From: Bacillota bacterium | Lineage (GTDB): Bacteria > Bacillota > Clostridia > Christensenellales > Aristaeellaceae | Length of the DNA: 64,000 nt | Direction: 5' to 3' | Assembly: GCA_023444095.1 (NCBI GenBank) | Contig: JAEZRP010000020.1 | Span: 1 to 64,000 of the forward strand | Part shown: one piece after another, positions 50,343-58,268 of the stretch | How positions within the stretch are numbered: position 1 is the stretch's first letter | Layout: every line of letters starts with the position of its first letter | Made by a program: the position numbers and the translations under genes | Notes under the pieces: model-generated | Told to the model about the DNA's origin: nothing | The model's input: the letters and a program-made list of their open reading frames with translations, nothing else | The model's database searches: none

Positions 50343-51005
50343 ATGAACAAAAGCGCAATCTCGGACCTGTTCAGTTCCCAGACGATTACCCCGGCCTCGT
50401 GGCTCACGATCATCTTCTCCCTGGTACTCGCGTTCGCCGTGGGGCTGTTTATCGCGTTCATCTACAAGCGGAACTACAGGGGCGTGATGTACTCGAGCAA
50501 CTTCGCCCTGACGCTCATCATGATGACGCTCGTCACCACCCCCGTCGTCATGTGCATCAAGCAGTCCATCCAGCTCTCGATGGGCATGGTCGGCGCGCTC
50601 TCCATCGTGCGCTTCAGGACCGCCGTCAAGGAGCCGCTCGACACCGCGTACATGTTCTGGGCGCTCACCATGGGCATCCTTCTCGGCGCGGGCCAATTCT
50701 TCCTCACCGCCCTCACCGTCGTCGGCATCGCGGTCCTTCTCACCATCATCATCAACATGCAGTCCTCCAGGCTCAACAGCTACCTGCTCGTCGTGCGCAT
50801 GAACGACGCCGCCGAGCGCGCCGTCGCGCAGGCCGTGGGCGCGCTCAAATACTTCAAGCTCAAATCCAAGACCGTCTCCAGCGCCGGCATCGAGGCGACC
50901 TATGAGATCCGCGTCGAGAAGCAGGACGCGTTCCTGAACCGCGTCTCCGCACTCCCCGGCGTGCAGGACGCCGCGCTCGTGGCGTATACGGGGGAGAGCA
51001 TGTAG
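50343..51005 (+). CDS. DUF4956 membrane protein
   Basis: 220 residues: four membrane helices in the first 145 residues with the family motif MVGALSIVRFRTAVKEP between helices, and a soluble C-terminal alpha/beta domain (about 150-220). DUF4956 proteins habitually neighbour VTC-domain genes, suggesting a membrane partner of the polymerase. AAGGAGG precedes the ATG. Confidence 0.9.
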   Translation: MNKSAISDLFSSQTITPASWLTIIFSLVLAFAVGLFIAFIYKRNYRGVMYSSNFALTLIMMTLVTTPVVMCIKQSIQLSMGMVGALSIVRFRTAVKEPLDTAYMFWALTMGILLGAGQFFLTALTVVGIAVLLTIIINMQSSRLNSYLLVVRMNDAAERAVAQAVGALKYFKLKSKTVSSAGIEATYEIRVEKQDAFLNRVSALPGVQDAALVAYTGESM

Positions 51006-51123
51006 TAGCCGAAGGGCTGCCCTCTGCTCCCGCCAAAGGGCCAAGGACCCTTTGGAACTCCATGCTGAATGAGGAATCAATCTTTTCGTGCCGGCGGCGC
51101 GGGGCCCCAAACCCCGCGCCGCC
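51006..51123 (+). repeat. 3'-end hairpin element after DUF4956 gene (complete)
   Basis: P GGGC-T-GCCC (about 51014-51022), A CCAAAGGG-CCAAGGA-CCCTTTGG then AACTCCATG (51033-51064), B perfect 12-bp arms GGCGGCGCGGGG/CCCCGCGCCGCC (51093-51123). Confidence 0.82.
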
Positions 51124-51154
51124 GTGTTCGATTTTGGCCACACCCATAACAGAA

Positions 51155-51260
51155 TCGGATCGCCGGGGTTCCCCCGGCGATCCGACGAAGAATCATATGA
51201 GCTTTCCAGCATGGTATTCTCAGGGGCGCCAGCTCTTGAGGGAGGCTGCGCGCGCCGTTC
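51155..51260 (-). repeat. 3'-end hairpin element after GNAT-VanX gene
   Basis: B is perfect: 14-bp arms TCGGATCGCCGGGG/CCCCGGCGATCCGA with a 3-nt loop (51155-51185). A and P are degraded (GAGAATACCATG around 51212-51223; GCCTCCCTCAAG). It lies tail to tail with the plus-strand copy. Confidence 0.75.
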
Positions 51261-51268
51261 CCCTCCCC

Positions 51269-52459
51269 TTACACGATCTCGAAGTCGAAGTACGTGTCCG
51301 GATAGGGCTCGGAAGCGAGGTTGTAATGCCACCATTCGGCGTCGTAGGCGCGGAAGCCGCAAGCCTCCATGCCATCCCTGAGGGCCTGGCGATTTCCGGC
51401 GATTTCCGTGGGCATGGGATGCGTATGATGAGAGATTTCGTCCATGAGGTCGAAGATGCCGCCCATGTCGACGGGCGCGCCATCGCGCGTGAGCGTGAGA
51501 TCGACGCTGCTCCCCCGGCTGTGGCCGGACTTCTCGGCGATGTAGCCGAGGCGGAACAGATCCTCCTTATCGATGTTCGGGTAATGGGGGGCCTTTGTCC
51601 TGAAGTCCTCAGCCCGGGCGGCCCACCGGGCGAACGTCCGGACGGCGCGCGCGGGGCGGTACGCGTCGTAGATGAGAAGGCCAAAGCCAAGGCATGCAAA
51701 GTAATCTGCCGCCTTCTTAAGCGCCGCGCCAAGTTCGGCCGTGCCGACCACGCGGTTGACACGATAGCCGTCGAGCGGCGCGCCCGTCAGGTTGTCGCTT
51801 GTCGCGTACTTTGCGTCCCAGCGGATGCCGGGCGCCGCCTCGTCGAGATAGACAAATCCCTTCTCAAGAGCCATGCTGCCAGACGCGTCGGCCGAATCTG
51901 CCATTCTATCGGCGCGGTCGCAAGGTTTGGCCTGACGGGCAAACCTTGCGTCATACTCCCTTCTGAGCATCGAAAAGAAATGGACGTCCCAATAGCGCCC
52001 CTTCGCATACGCGTGCTCGCGCAGCACGCCCTCGCGCGCGAAGCCCATCCGCTCATAGAGCCGGATCGCGCCCGCGTTGTAGCCGATGGTGTCGAGTGCC
52101 ACGCGCTCCATGCCTCGCTCCTCGAAGGCGTATCTGAGCAGCGCGCGGATCATGTCGCTCCCGTAACCTTTCCCGCGCGCGTCTTTCTCTCCGATGAGCC
52201 AGCCGACCATGCAATGCCTGCTCTTCTCATCGAACTCCTTCGCGACGCACATGCCGATCAGCCGCCCGTCGAGCGTCTCGACCGCAAATCGGTTCTGTCC
52301 GGGGCGGTTCAGCCACGCCTGGCTTTCCGCCACCGTGCGCGGCGTTTGCCCGCCTCCACCCGCGAGATACATGGTCGCGAGGTCGTTCAGCCAACCGGCG
52401 CAAATCTCCGTCTCCTCCGGGCGAAACCCGCGCAGCCGGACGCGCTCTCCCTCGTACAT
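51269..52459 (-). CDS. GNAT acetyltransferase fused to VanX-like D-Ala-D-Ala dipeptidase
   Basis: 396 residues. Residues 1-178 are a RimL-type GNAT (MYEGERVRLRGF start; acetyl-CoA loop GEKDARGKGYG 90-100; NAGAIRLYERMGF 128-140). Residues about 197-396 are an M15D peptidase of the VanX/DdpX type: SGHSRGSSVDLTL with zinc ligands H313 and D320, and EWWHY with E375 and H378. VanX-type enzymes cleave D-Ala-D-Ala. The two domains are joined by a short linker with no stop or start signal in between. The ATG overlaps the preceding GNAT stop by one base. Confidence 0.88.
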   Translation of the reverse strand: MYEGERVRLRGFRPEETEICAGWLNDLATMYLAGGGGQTPRTVAESQAWLNRPGQNRFAVETLDGRLIGMCVAKEFDEKSRHCMVGWLIGEKDARGKGYGSDMIRALLRYAFEERGMERVALDTIGYNAGAIRLYERMGFAREGVLREHAYAKGRYWDVHFFSMLRREYDARFARQAKPCDRADRMADSADASGSMALEKGFVYLDEAAPGIRWDAKYATSDNLTGAPLDGYRVNRVVGTAELGAALKKAADYFACLGFGLLIYDAYRPARAVRTFARWAARAEDFRTKAPHYPNIDKEDLFRLGYIAEKSGHSRGSSVDLTLTRDGAPVDMGGIFDLMDEISHHTHPMPTEIAGNRQALRDGMEACGFRAYDAEWWHYNLASEPYPDTYFDFEIV

Positions 52460-52992
52460 CAGTCCGTTCCTCCGTACAGCGCGTCGTATTCGCGCCGGAG
52501 CATGGCGTAGACGTACTCGTCGTGAAACCTACCGAGCGTATAGACGTTCTCGCGCAGAACACCCTCGCGCACGAAGCCGAGCCGCTCGTAGAGCCGAATC
52601 GCGCCCGCGTTATAGCCATTCACGGTCAGTGCCACGCGTTCCATGTTCCGCTCCTCGAACAAATACTTGAGAAACGTGAGGATCATGTCGCTCCCGTAGC
52701 CCTTTCCGCGCATCGCGGGATCGCCGATGAACCAGCCGGCCATGCAGTTTCTGCTCTGTGCGCTCACGGAAAAGACGCAGCATGTGCCGAGGAATTGTCC
52801 CCCCTGCGTCTCGATCGCGAACAGGTTCTCACCCTGTTCCCTGACCCACGCGCGTTCCGATTCGAGCGTCTTCGGCACAGGCGCGCCGCCCCCAAGCAGT
52901 CGCATGGTGTCAATGTCGTTCAGCCATGGGATCGATGCCTCGATGTCCGCGTCCCGCACCGCGCGCAGACGGACGAGCCTTCCCTCGTACAT
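52459..52992 (-). CDS. GNAT acetyltransferase (second of tandem triplet)
   Basis: 177 residues, RimL-type. It begins MYEGRLVRLRAVRDAD and shares MAGWFIGDPAMRGKGYGSDMIL and NAGAIRLYERLGFVREGVLRE almost word for word with its two neighbours, so the three arose by tandem duplication. One-base overlaps (TGATG) on both sides. Substrate unknown. Confidence 0.9.
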   Translation of the reverse strand: MYEGRLVRLRAVRDADIEASIPWLNDIDTMRLLGGGAPVPKTLESERAWVREQGENLFAIETQGGQFLGTCCVFSVSAQSRNCMAGWFIGDPAMRGKGYGSDMILTFLKYLFEERNMERVALTVNGYNAGAIRLYERLGFVREGVLRENVYTLGRFHDEYVYAMLRREYDALYGGTD

Positions 52993-53540
52993 CAGGCGTC
53001 ACCCCCGTATAGCGCGTCGTATTCGGCACGCAGCATGCCGTACTCGTAGTCGTCCCATCTTTTTCCCATGGCGTAGACCTTCTCGCGGAATACCGCCTCG
53101 CGCTGGAAGCCGACGCGCTCGTAGAGCCGCACGGCCTCCTCGTTGTAGGAGAAGACCCTGAGCGAAACCTTGTGCATGTCGAGCTCCAGAAAGCATATTT
53201 TGAGGAGCAGCCGGATCATATCGGTTCCGTAGCCCTTGTTGCGAGCGGACCTGTCGCCGATGAACCAGCCGACCATGCAGCGGCGCGACTGCCAGTTCAC
53301 CTGATGATAGCTGCAAACACCGATGGGAACGCCGTCGAGCGTTTCGATGGCGAAGTGCTGTTCCTCCTGCATAGGCCCAGCGTGCTCCTCGATCCACTTC
53401 CTCTCGCCCGCGAGCGAGAAGGGCATCGGCCCGCCGCCGCGCACCCGGCGCGCGGTATCCAGATCATTCAACCACCCGGTGCACCGCTCGGCGTCGTCCT
53501 CCCGGAGCGCGCGCAGCCGCACGAGCTTTCCCTCATACAT
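52992..53540 (-). CDS. GNAT acetyltransferase (first of tandem triplet)
   Basis: 182 residues, RimL-type, starting MYEGKLVRLRALREDDAER. Acetyl-CoA loop FIGDRSARNKGYGTDMIRLL and NEEAVRLYERVGFQREAVFREKVYAMG. GGAGGAG is 6 nt before the ATG. First of the overlapping GNAT genes, 17 nt after the PH-domain gene. Confidence 0.9.
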   Translation of the reverse strand: MYEGKLVRLRALREDDAERCTGWLNDLDTARRVRGGGPMPFSLAGERKWIEEHAGPMQEEQHFAIETLDGVPIGVCSYHQVNWQSRRCMVGWFIGDRSARNKGYGTDMIRLLLKICFLELDMHKVSLRVFSYNEEAVRLYERVGFQREAVFREKVYAMGKRWDDYEYGMLRAEYDALYGGDA

Positions 53541-53557
53541 GGGCTTCTCCTCCGTCG

Positions 53558-53935
53558 TCAGTTGTGATCGTCGTCCAAATCGTCGTCGCCGTCCATGTAC
53601 TCGCGGCTCGTGACGCGCTTCCGGTCGCGGCAGGCCTCGACCAGATCTGAGAACTTTTCCTTCGTCTCGATAGGATGGGTGATGTTCTTGATGTCAAACT
53701 CGGGCGTGGACTTGTCCGCCGAATTGCAGTGGATCGTACCCAATCCGAACAGCCGCTGCCAGAGCGAGCGTCTGAGCGTAACGTCGAGGATGCGGTAGAG
53801 CCTGATCTCCTCCTCGCTGCGGCTTAAAAGTCCCTTGTCGATCGTGAGCTTCTCCTCCGTGAGCGCATAGCGCGTGAACGTCCACGGCAGCGCAAAGACG
53901 ATGCGCTTTCTGTCCCGCCAGACGATGCCAGCCAT
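53558..53935 (-). CDS. Bacterial PH domain protein
   Basis: 125 residues. One bPH2-like domain (about 5-85): FALPWTFTRYALTEEKLTIDKGLLSRSEEEIRLYRILDV, FGLGTIHCNSAD, like the repeating unit of YdbS/YdbT but without membrane helices; the C-terminus is very acidic. GGGGGGTG precedes the ATG at 53935. Apparent first gene of the GNAT operon; TATACT upstream may be its -10. Confidence 0.82.
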   Translation of the reverse strand: MAGIVWRDRKRIVFALPWTFTRYALTEEKLTIDKGLLSRSEEEIRLYRILDVTLRRSLWQRLFGLGTIHCNSADKSTPEFDIKNITHPIETKEKFSDLVEACRDRKRVTSREYMDGDDDLDDDHN

Positions 53936-54046
53936 GGTGACACCCCCCATATCATTTTGATATAGTATAACATGGAATTGCGCCGTTCGCCATCCGTGCG
54001 CGGATTTTTCGCGCACGGGTCGCATATCATCGCACGGGGTGATCGA

Positions 54047-55066
54047 ATGCAGCCGATTGTCGTGATCTCGTGCCGGGTGCCCGGCATGATCTATTTGAAC
54101 GGGAGGTTCGCCGGGGAATGCGCCCGCGACACGCCTTTCATCGCGCCCGCGACGCCGCGCGGCGCGCTCTACGTGGAGCACAGGCCGCTCGCGCGCGGGT
54201 ACGCGGGGCAGGCGCACCGCATGGCGTTCGCGGACGGCGCGCTGATCGCGGAATCCGTGCCGGAGGGTGTGTTCGCGGTGAAGTGGCCGGGAGGCGTCGC
54301 GGAGCTGGAGCTTTCGCCCGCGCCGCTCACCAACGCGGAGAGCGAATTTTCGAGCATGGACGGCCTGCCCGTCGCGATCCTGCGCGGGGAGGCGACGCTT
54401 CTGCGCGTCGCGGGGCGGGAGGTCGCGCTTCCCGAGGGCGCGGGACTTCCGCAGGAGCGTGCCTCGCTGGGCGAGGACGCGTGCTTTCTCGGCCCGACAG
54501 GGTCGGCGCGCTATCTCGCGTGCTTCTCGGCGGAAGACTTTTCGCCCATGGGTGCGGTCGTCGCCGACGACATCGAGATCGAGGGCGGCAAGGTCCGCGC
54601 GCTCACGCGCCTCAACGACGTCGTCGGACACGCGCGCATCGAGATCTGGGAGGCGAAGGACGGCGCACTTGAACCAGCCGACGCCGAGTACGCCTGGGCG
54701 AGCGGAACGCCCACGTGGCCGGGAAGCGCGGAGGCCACGGCGCGCGCGGCCCTGGAGGCTGCCATCCTCGGCCTCTCCGCCGAGGCGGAAGGCTACCTCG
54801 CGCCCCACCTGCGCGGCCGGAGCCTCGTCTCGGGCCTCGCAGACGGCTTCGACGCCTGCGTTTCTCTCAAGTACGCCCTTCCCGACTCCCGCCGCGCCGT
54901 CGGCCTCCTGCGCCGCGAAAACGATCGCTGCGCCGCAGTCGCCCCCGTGTTCTATGCGGCCTCCCCTATGGGCGGAACGCAGGGCGCGTGGACGCTGGAG
55001 GGGCTGACGAGGGGAGACGAAGGAACCGCCAGGGGCGCCATTCCCAGACCCTTGCCCGGCACGTAG
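54047..55066 (+). CDS. Uncharacterised protein
   Basis: About 339 residues, no recognised family. The first half is beta-rich with regular short strands (GMIYLNGRFAGE, GALYVEHRPLA), resembling a carbohydrate or PEGA-like beta domain; the rest is mixed alpha/beta with many Ala/Gly. No membrane helix or signal peptide. GGGGTGATC precedes the ATG at 54047; an ATG at 53972 lacks a ribosome site. The last 15 or so residues (RGAIPRPLPGT) appear to come from a P-A repeat. GC-rich codon use matches neighbours. Confidence 0.65.
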   Translation: MQPIVVISCRVPGMIYLNGRFAGECARDTPFIAPATPRGALYVEHRPLARGYAGQAHRMAFADGALIAESVPEGVFAVKWPGGVAELELSPAPLTNAESEFSSMDGLPVAILRGEATLLRVAGREVALPEGAGLPQERASLGEDACFLGPTGSARYLACFSAEDFSPMGAVVADDIEIEGGKVRALTRLNDVVGHARIEIWEAKDGALEPADAEYAWASGTPTWPGSAEATARAALEAAILGLSAEAEGYLAPHLRGRSLVSGLADGFDACVSLKYALPDSRRAVGLLRRENDRCAAVAPVFYAASPMGGTQGAWTLEGLTRGDEGTARGAIPRPLPGT

Positions 55067-55101
55067 ATCGAATCGCGAAGCAATCCGTACCAAAAACGCG
55101 G

Positions 55102-55230
55102 TCGCCCGGAGTTTTCATCTCCGGGCGATCAACGGATCCGATTTGAGTTTGCCTCTATACGGGATTCGAAAGGGACAGCGTTCCCTTTGGCAGAACGGCG
55201 TGGGCGCTGCCCTCGCCGTCTCCCATCCCC
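55102..55230 (-). repeat. 3'-end hairpin element after jag
   Basis: Minus-strand order: P GGGC-AGC-GCCC (about 55205-55214), A CCAAAGGGAACGCTGTCCCTTTCGAATCCCG (55162-55190), B perfect 10-bp arms TCGCCCGGAG/CTCCGGGCGA with a 7-nt loop (55102-55128), then CCGCGTTTTTGG on the minus strand. The flank TTGAGTTTGCCT recurs at 17068. Confidence 0.78.
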
Positions 55231-55234
55231 GCTC

Positions 55235-56140
55235 CTACTTCAGCGTGATGATGACCCGGCGATAGGGTTCCTCGCCCTCGGAGTGGGTGGTGACGTCGGG
55301 ATCGTTCTGGAGCGCAGAGTGAAGGATGCGGCGCTCGTAGGGGTTCATGGGCTCGAGCGCGACGCGCTTGCCGGTCTTGCGGGCGCGGGCGGCCATGCGC
55401 ACGGCAAGCTTGCGAAGCGCTTCCTCGCGCTTGGCGCGGTAGTTCTCGGTGTCGAGCGACACGCGCAGGTACTCCTCGCGGTCGCGGTTGACGCACAGGC
55501 TCGCGAGGTACTGGACGGAATCCAGCGTCTCGCCCCGGCGGCCGATGAGCATGCTCATATTCTCGCCGGACATCCGAACGCGCATCTGGCCGGGCGTCTC
55601 GGCGATCTCCATTTCGACGGGTGCGCCCATCTTCTCGGTGAGCTCCTGGATGAAGGCGTACGCCTGCTTCGCGGAAGCGGAGAGCGCCTCAAACGGCGTG
55701 GCGACGAACGGCTCCTCCTCGAAGAGCTCCTGCTCCTGGGGCGCCTCCTCGACGGAAGCGGGTTTCGGCTCCTTGCGCGGACGGGGCTTGGACTTTTTCT
55801 CGGCCTTCTGCTCGGTCTTCTGCTCGCGCGGCTGCTCGGCCTTCTGGGGTTCGGGCTTCTCCTTTTCCCTGCGGGGCTGCTGCTGCCTCTCGGCGCGTTG
55901 CTTTTTCGGCGCGGAAGACGCGTCGAGGGTCATCTGGGGAATGTCAAACTTGAAATCGTCCTTGGCGGCATCCTTTCGCGTAAGCCGCACGCGCGCGGGC
56001 TTTCCGAACATGCCGAAGATGCCGGGGCTCCCGATCTCCAATACCTCGATGTCCACGTCCGCGGAATCCAACCTCAGCTCCTCAAGCCCGAGCCGGATTG
56101 CCTCCTTGACAGTCTTTGCGCTTTTCTCTATCGAATTCAA
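55235..56140 (-). CDS. jag: RNA-binding protein KhpB/Jag
   Basis: 301 residues. Jag_N domain (about 1-50: SIEKSAKTVKEAIRLGLEELRL, IGSPGIFGMFGKPARV), a long Lys/Glu/Gln/Pro-rich linker (about 55-150), a KH domain with IGRRGETLDSVQYL and a C-terminal R3H domain (NPYERRILHSALQ). KhpB binds RNA and affects cell elongation. A TTG start at 56140 fits AAGGAGG 9 nt upstream; the longer frame is rejected because it has no ribosome site and overlaps yidC. Confidence 0.93.
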   Translation of the reverse strand: MNSIEKSAKTVKEAIRLGLEELRLDSADVDIEVLEIGSPGIFGMFGKPARVRLTRKDAAKDDFKFDIPQMTLDASSAPKKQRAERQQQPRREKEKPEPQKAEQPREQKTEQKAEKKSKPRPRKEPKPASVEEAPQEQELFEEEPFVATPFEALSASAKQAYAFIQELTEKMGAPVEMEIAETPGQMRVRMSGENMSMLIGRRGETLDSVQYLASLCVNRDREEYLRVSLDTENYRAKREEALRKLAVRMAARARKTGKRVALEPMNPYERRILHSALQNDPDVTTHSEGEEPYRRVIITLK

Positions 56141-56162
56141 GGCGAGACGCCTCCTTATGGTT

Positions 56163-57140
56163 CTATTCTTCCTCCGACGTGACCTCGATCGGCGCGTTCT
56201 TTTTCTCGGCGATGTCGAGGTACTTGTTGATGGCAACCTGTTCCACCATGGCGATGATGTTACCCGTCGCCCAGTACATGGCGAACGCGGCGTTGTAGCT
56301 GGCGCAGAAATACAGCGACATGAGCGGGAACATCCACTTCATGAGTCCCGAGTTCATCATGTTCGCGGGGGAGTTCGGGTCGGCGGGCTGCTGCGGTGCC
56401 TGCTGCGGCGCGGTGAGCTTGGTCATGAAAAGCTGTGAGACCGCGGCAAAGAGCGGCAGGATGAAAAGCCCGTTCGCGTAGTGGAGAAGCGCGTAGAAGG
56501 ACGCGGGAACCCGAAGCGTCCACATGATGATCGACACGTTGATAAACTGCCCGGCACCGTAGTGCGCGGCGAGGTACGCGTTGTACATGCCTTCGAGGTT
56601 CTCGGGGGCGACAAAGGAGCTGTTGTAGGCGTGAACGGACTTGAGCGCGTTCGCAAAGGAGGGCAGGATCCCGTTGGCGAAGGAATCGGGCTGAAAGACG
56701 TTCTTGATCCACAAAAAGCCCTGCATGTTCGCAAGCGCGCCAACCCCGTCGGCTCCGCCGTTATTGATGAGCTGGTTGAACAGGGACTCGAGCATCTTGC
56801 CCGTCTCCGCGGTCGCGAGGTTGCGCATGGCGGTGAACATGATCATGAGAAGCGGCAGCTGGATGAGCATCGGAAGACATCCCGACAGCGGGCTCACGTG
56901 CTCCTTCTTGTAAAGCTCCGACATCTTCTGGTTGAGCTTTTCCTTGTCCTTGGCGTACTTCTTCTGAAGCGCCTGCATCTTGGGCTGCACCCTGTTCATC
57001 GCGCGCATGCTTCTGCGGGACTTGATGTCAAGCGGCAAAAGCACGAGGCGCACCAGGAGCGTAAGCAGCACAATCGCCACGCCGTAATTGCCGACGAAGC
57101 CGTATATGCCGTTGATCAGCGACTCAAATAAACCGGTCAT
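56163..57140 (-). CDS. yidC: Membrane protein insertase YidC
   Basis: 325 residues of the YidC/Oxa1 family: an N-terminal amphipathic helix and membrane segment, LLVRLVLLPLDIKSRRSMRAMN with the conserved membrane arginine region, the charged cytoplasmic hairpin (QPKMQALQKKYAKDKEKLNQKM), and further helices. No lipobox cysteine, unlike SpoIIIJ of Bacillus. The loop between helices 2 and 3 is expanded (about 135-215). The C-terminal tail is short and acidic. Confidence 0.95.
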   Translation of the reverse strand: MTGLFESLINGIYGFVGNYGVAIVLLTLLVRLVLLPLDIKSRRSMRAMNRVQPKMQALQKKYAKDKEKLNQKMSELYKKEHVSPLSGCLPMLIQLPLLMIMFTAMRNLATAETGKMLESLFNQLINNGGADGVGALANMQGFLWIKNVFQPDSFANGILPSFANALKSVHAYNSSFVAPENLEGMYNAYLAAHYGAGQFINVSIIMWTLRVPASFYALLHYANGLFILPLFAAVSQLFMTKLTAPQQAPQQPADPNSPANMMNSGLMKWMFPLMSLYFCASYNAAFAMYWATGNIIAMVEQVAINKYLDIAEKKNAPIEVTSEEE

Positions 57141-57218
57141 GAAATGATTCTCTCTCCTCACGGCACATGCGGCCGGCAATTTCTGCTTTACCCGGTCACC
57201 GGGAGTTTCGCGCTGGCA

Positions 57219-57437
57219 TCAGGGCACGGGATCGTAGCCGCCCTTGCCGAAGGGGTTGCAGCGCAGGATCCGCCACGCGGCCATCAATCCTCCCCTGATC
57301 GCGCCGTATTTGCCGATCGCCTCGTAGGCGTATTCCGAGCAGGTTGGAATAAACCGGCAACTGGGCGGAAGTCCGGGCGAGATCCGCCGCTTGTAGAAAC
57401 GGATGACGGCGCGCAGCGCGCGGGCCATGATGCTCAC
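57219..57437 (-). CDS. yidD: Membrane protein insertion efficiency factor YidD
   Basis: 72 residues. Family motif FYKRRISPGLPPSCRFIPTCSEYAYEAI and GLMAAWRILRCNPFGKGGYDPVP is nearly complete. GTG start overlaps the rnpA stop (GTGA); an ATG three codons later is an alternative. Confidence 0.96.
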   Translation of the reverse strand: MSIMARALRAVIRFYKRRISPGLPPSCRFIPTCSEYAYEAIGKYGAIRGGLMAAWRILRCNPFGKGGYDPVP

Positions 57438-57811
57438 TCCGCATCCCCCCGAAAGAGCTTCGCGCGCGAAAGGACACCTTGAAGCTCGTGCGTCAGTCGT
57501 TCGTGCGCAACGTCCTTCGCGGACGGACGGGCGACGAAGATATACCTGCCCATCTTCATGCGGACGAGCATCTTGCGGACGTCCTCGCGCATGTACCGCC
57601 TGAGGCGGTTGCGGGTCACGGCGTTTCCGACCTTTGAGGAAACCGAAAAACCCACCCTGATTCCCCGGCCCTTGAGATACACCAGGGTCAGGTTTCGGGA
57701 GGGATACGACTTTCCCTTACGGTATACGTAACGGTAGTTACGATTCGCGCCGAGCCGGACCGCGCGCGAGAAGCGCTCACGACCGGCCGGCGAAACATCC
57801 ATCCCGGGCAT
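57434..57811 (-). CDS. rnpA: Ribonuclease P protein component
   Basis: About 125 residues. The RNR signature is VTRNRLRRYMRE, preceded by RVGFSVSSKVGNA. It is the protein subunit that helps RNase P RNA mature tRNA 5' ends. The start is uncertain: ATG 57811, a GTG one codon before it, or an ATG four codons in; no strong ribosome site precedes any. Only 6 nt separate it from rpmH, so translational coupling is likely. Confidence 0.94.
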   Translation of the reverse strand: MPGMDVSPAGRERFSRAVRLGANRNYRYVYRKGKSYPSRNLTLVYLKGRGIRVGFSVSSKVGNAVTRNRLRRYMREDVRKMLVRMKMGRYIFVARPSAKDVAHERLTHELQGVLSRAKLFRGDAE

Positions 57812-57817
57812 CACGCA

Positions 57818-57952
57818 TTACGCGGAAAGCTTCTTGCGGCCGCGCAGACGGCGAGCCTTCAGGACGTTGCGGCCGCTCTTGGTCTTCATGCGCGCGCGGA
57901 AGCCGTGAACCTTGCTCCTCTGACGCTTCTTGGGCTGGTAGGTACGAAACAT
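57818..57952 (-). CDS. rpmH: 50S ribosomal protein L34
   Basis: 44 residues, the standard L34: MFRTYQPKKRQRSKVHGF-RARMKTKSGRNVLKARRLRG. AAGGAG 9 nt before the ATG; a perfect-consensus promoter lies upstream. Confidence 0.98.
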   Translation of the reverse strand: MFRTYQPKKRQRSKVHGFRARMKTKSGRNVLKARRLRGRKKLSA

Positions 57953-58027
57953 GGTAAAACACTCCTTCATATTAATGGTCCATATGTCATTCGCTTTTGG
58001 CGAAACATACAATGGTACAGCTTGACC

Positions 58028-58056
58028 ATTATAAGTGATTCCCCGCGCGGTGTCAA
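58028..58056 (-). promoter_or_regulatory. Consensus promoter of rpmH operon
   Basis: Minus strand TTGACA (58051-58056), 17-nt spacer, TATAAT (58028-58033): a perfect sigma-A consensus, the strongest in the window. Leader of about 70 nt. Confidence 0.9.
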
Positions 58057-58139
58057 GCGTGCGCAGGTGAAATGAGGCGCGGGCACCGCGCGCCAAACAA
58101 GGATTTGACCGCAAATGCGAAAAACGGTCGCAAATTTGA

Positions 58140-58268
58140 AACCAACACCGCGCATCGGTCGCCCGTGGCCTGTGCCTCGGGCAAGCAAGGGGGTTCAGTT
58201 TCTTGGAGGTTGCCTTTGGCAAGCCAAATCGCTTTACGACAGAGCCGCCACCGGGGACAGAACCCCGG
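58140..58268 (-). repeat. 3'-end hairpin element after sugar permease gene
   Basis: P is perfect: CCGGGG-TTCTGT-CCCCGG starting right after the stop codon (58251-58268). A-like TTGCC-AAA-GGCAA (about 58209-58222). B-like GCCCG...CGGGC followed by GACCGATGC (about 58155-58180). More degenerate than others. Confidence 0.6.

Larger units (their letters stand above)
57953..58268. other. Intergenic region upstream of rpmH; no dnaA or oriC
   Basis: 316 nt holding the rpmH promoter (58028-58056) and the 3'-end element of the sugar permease gene (58140-58268). No DnaA boxes (TTATCCACA-like) and no dnaA gene are visible, although this is where many Firmicutes carry them. Confidence 0.7.

Noticed and set aside
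57953..58268. Possible replication origin upstream of rpmH
   Set aside because: No DnaA boxes, no AT-rich unwinding region and no dnaA gene.
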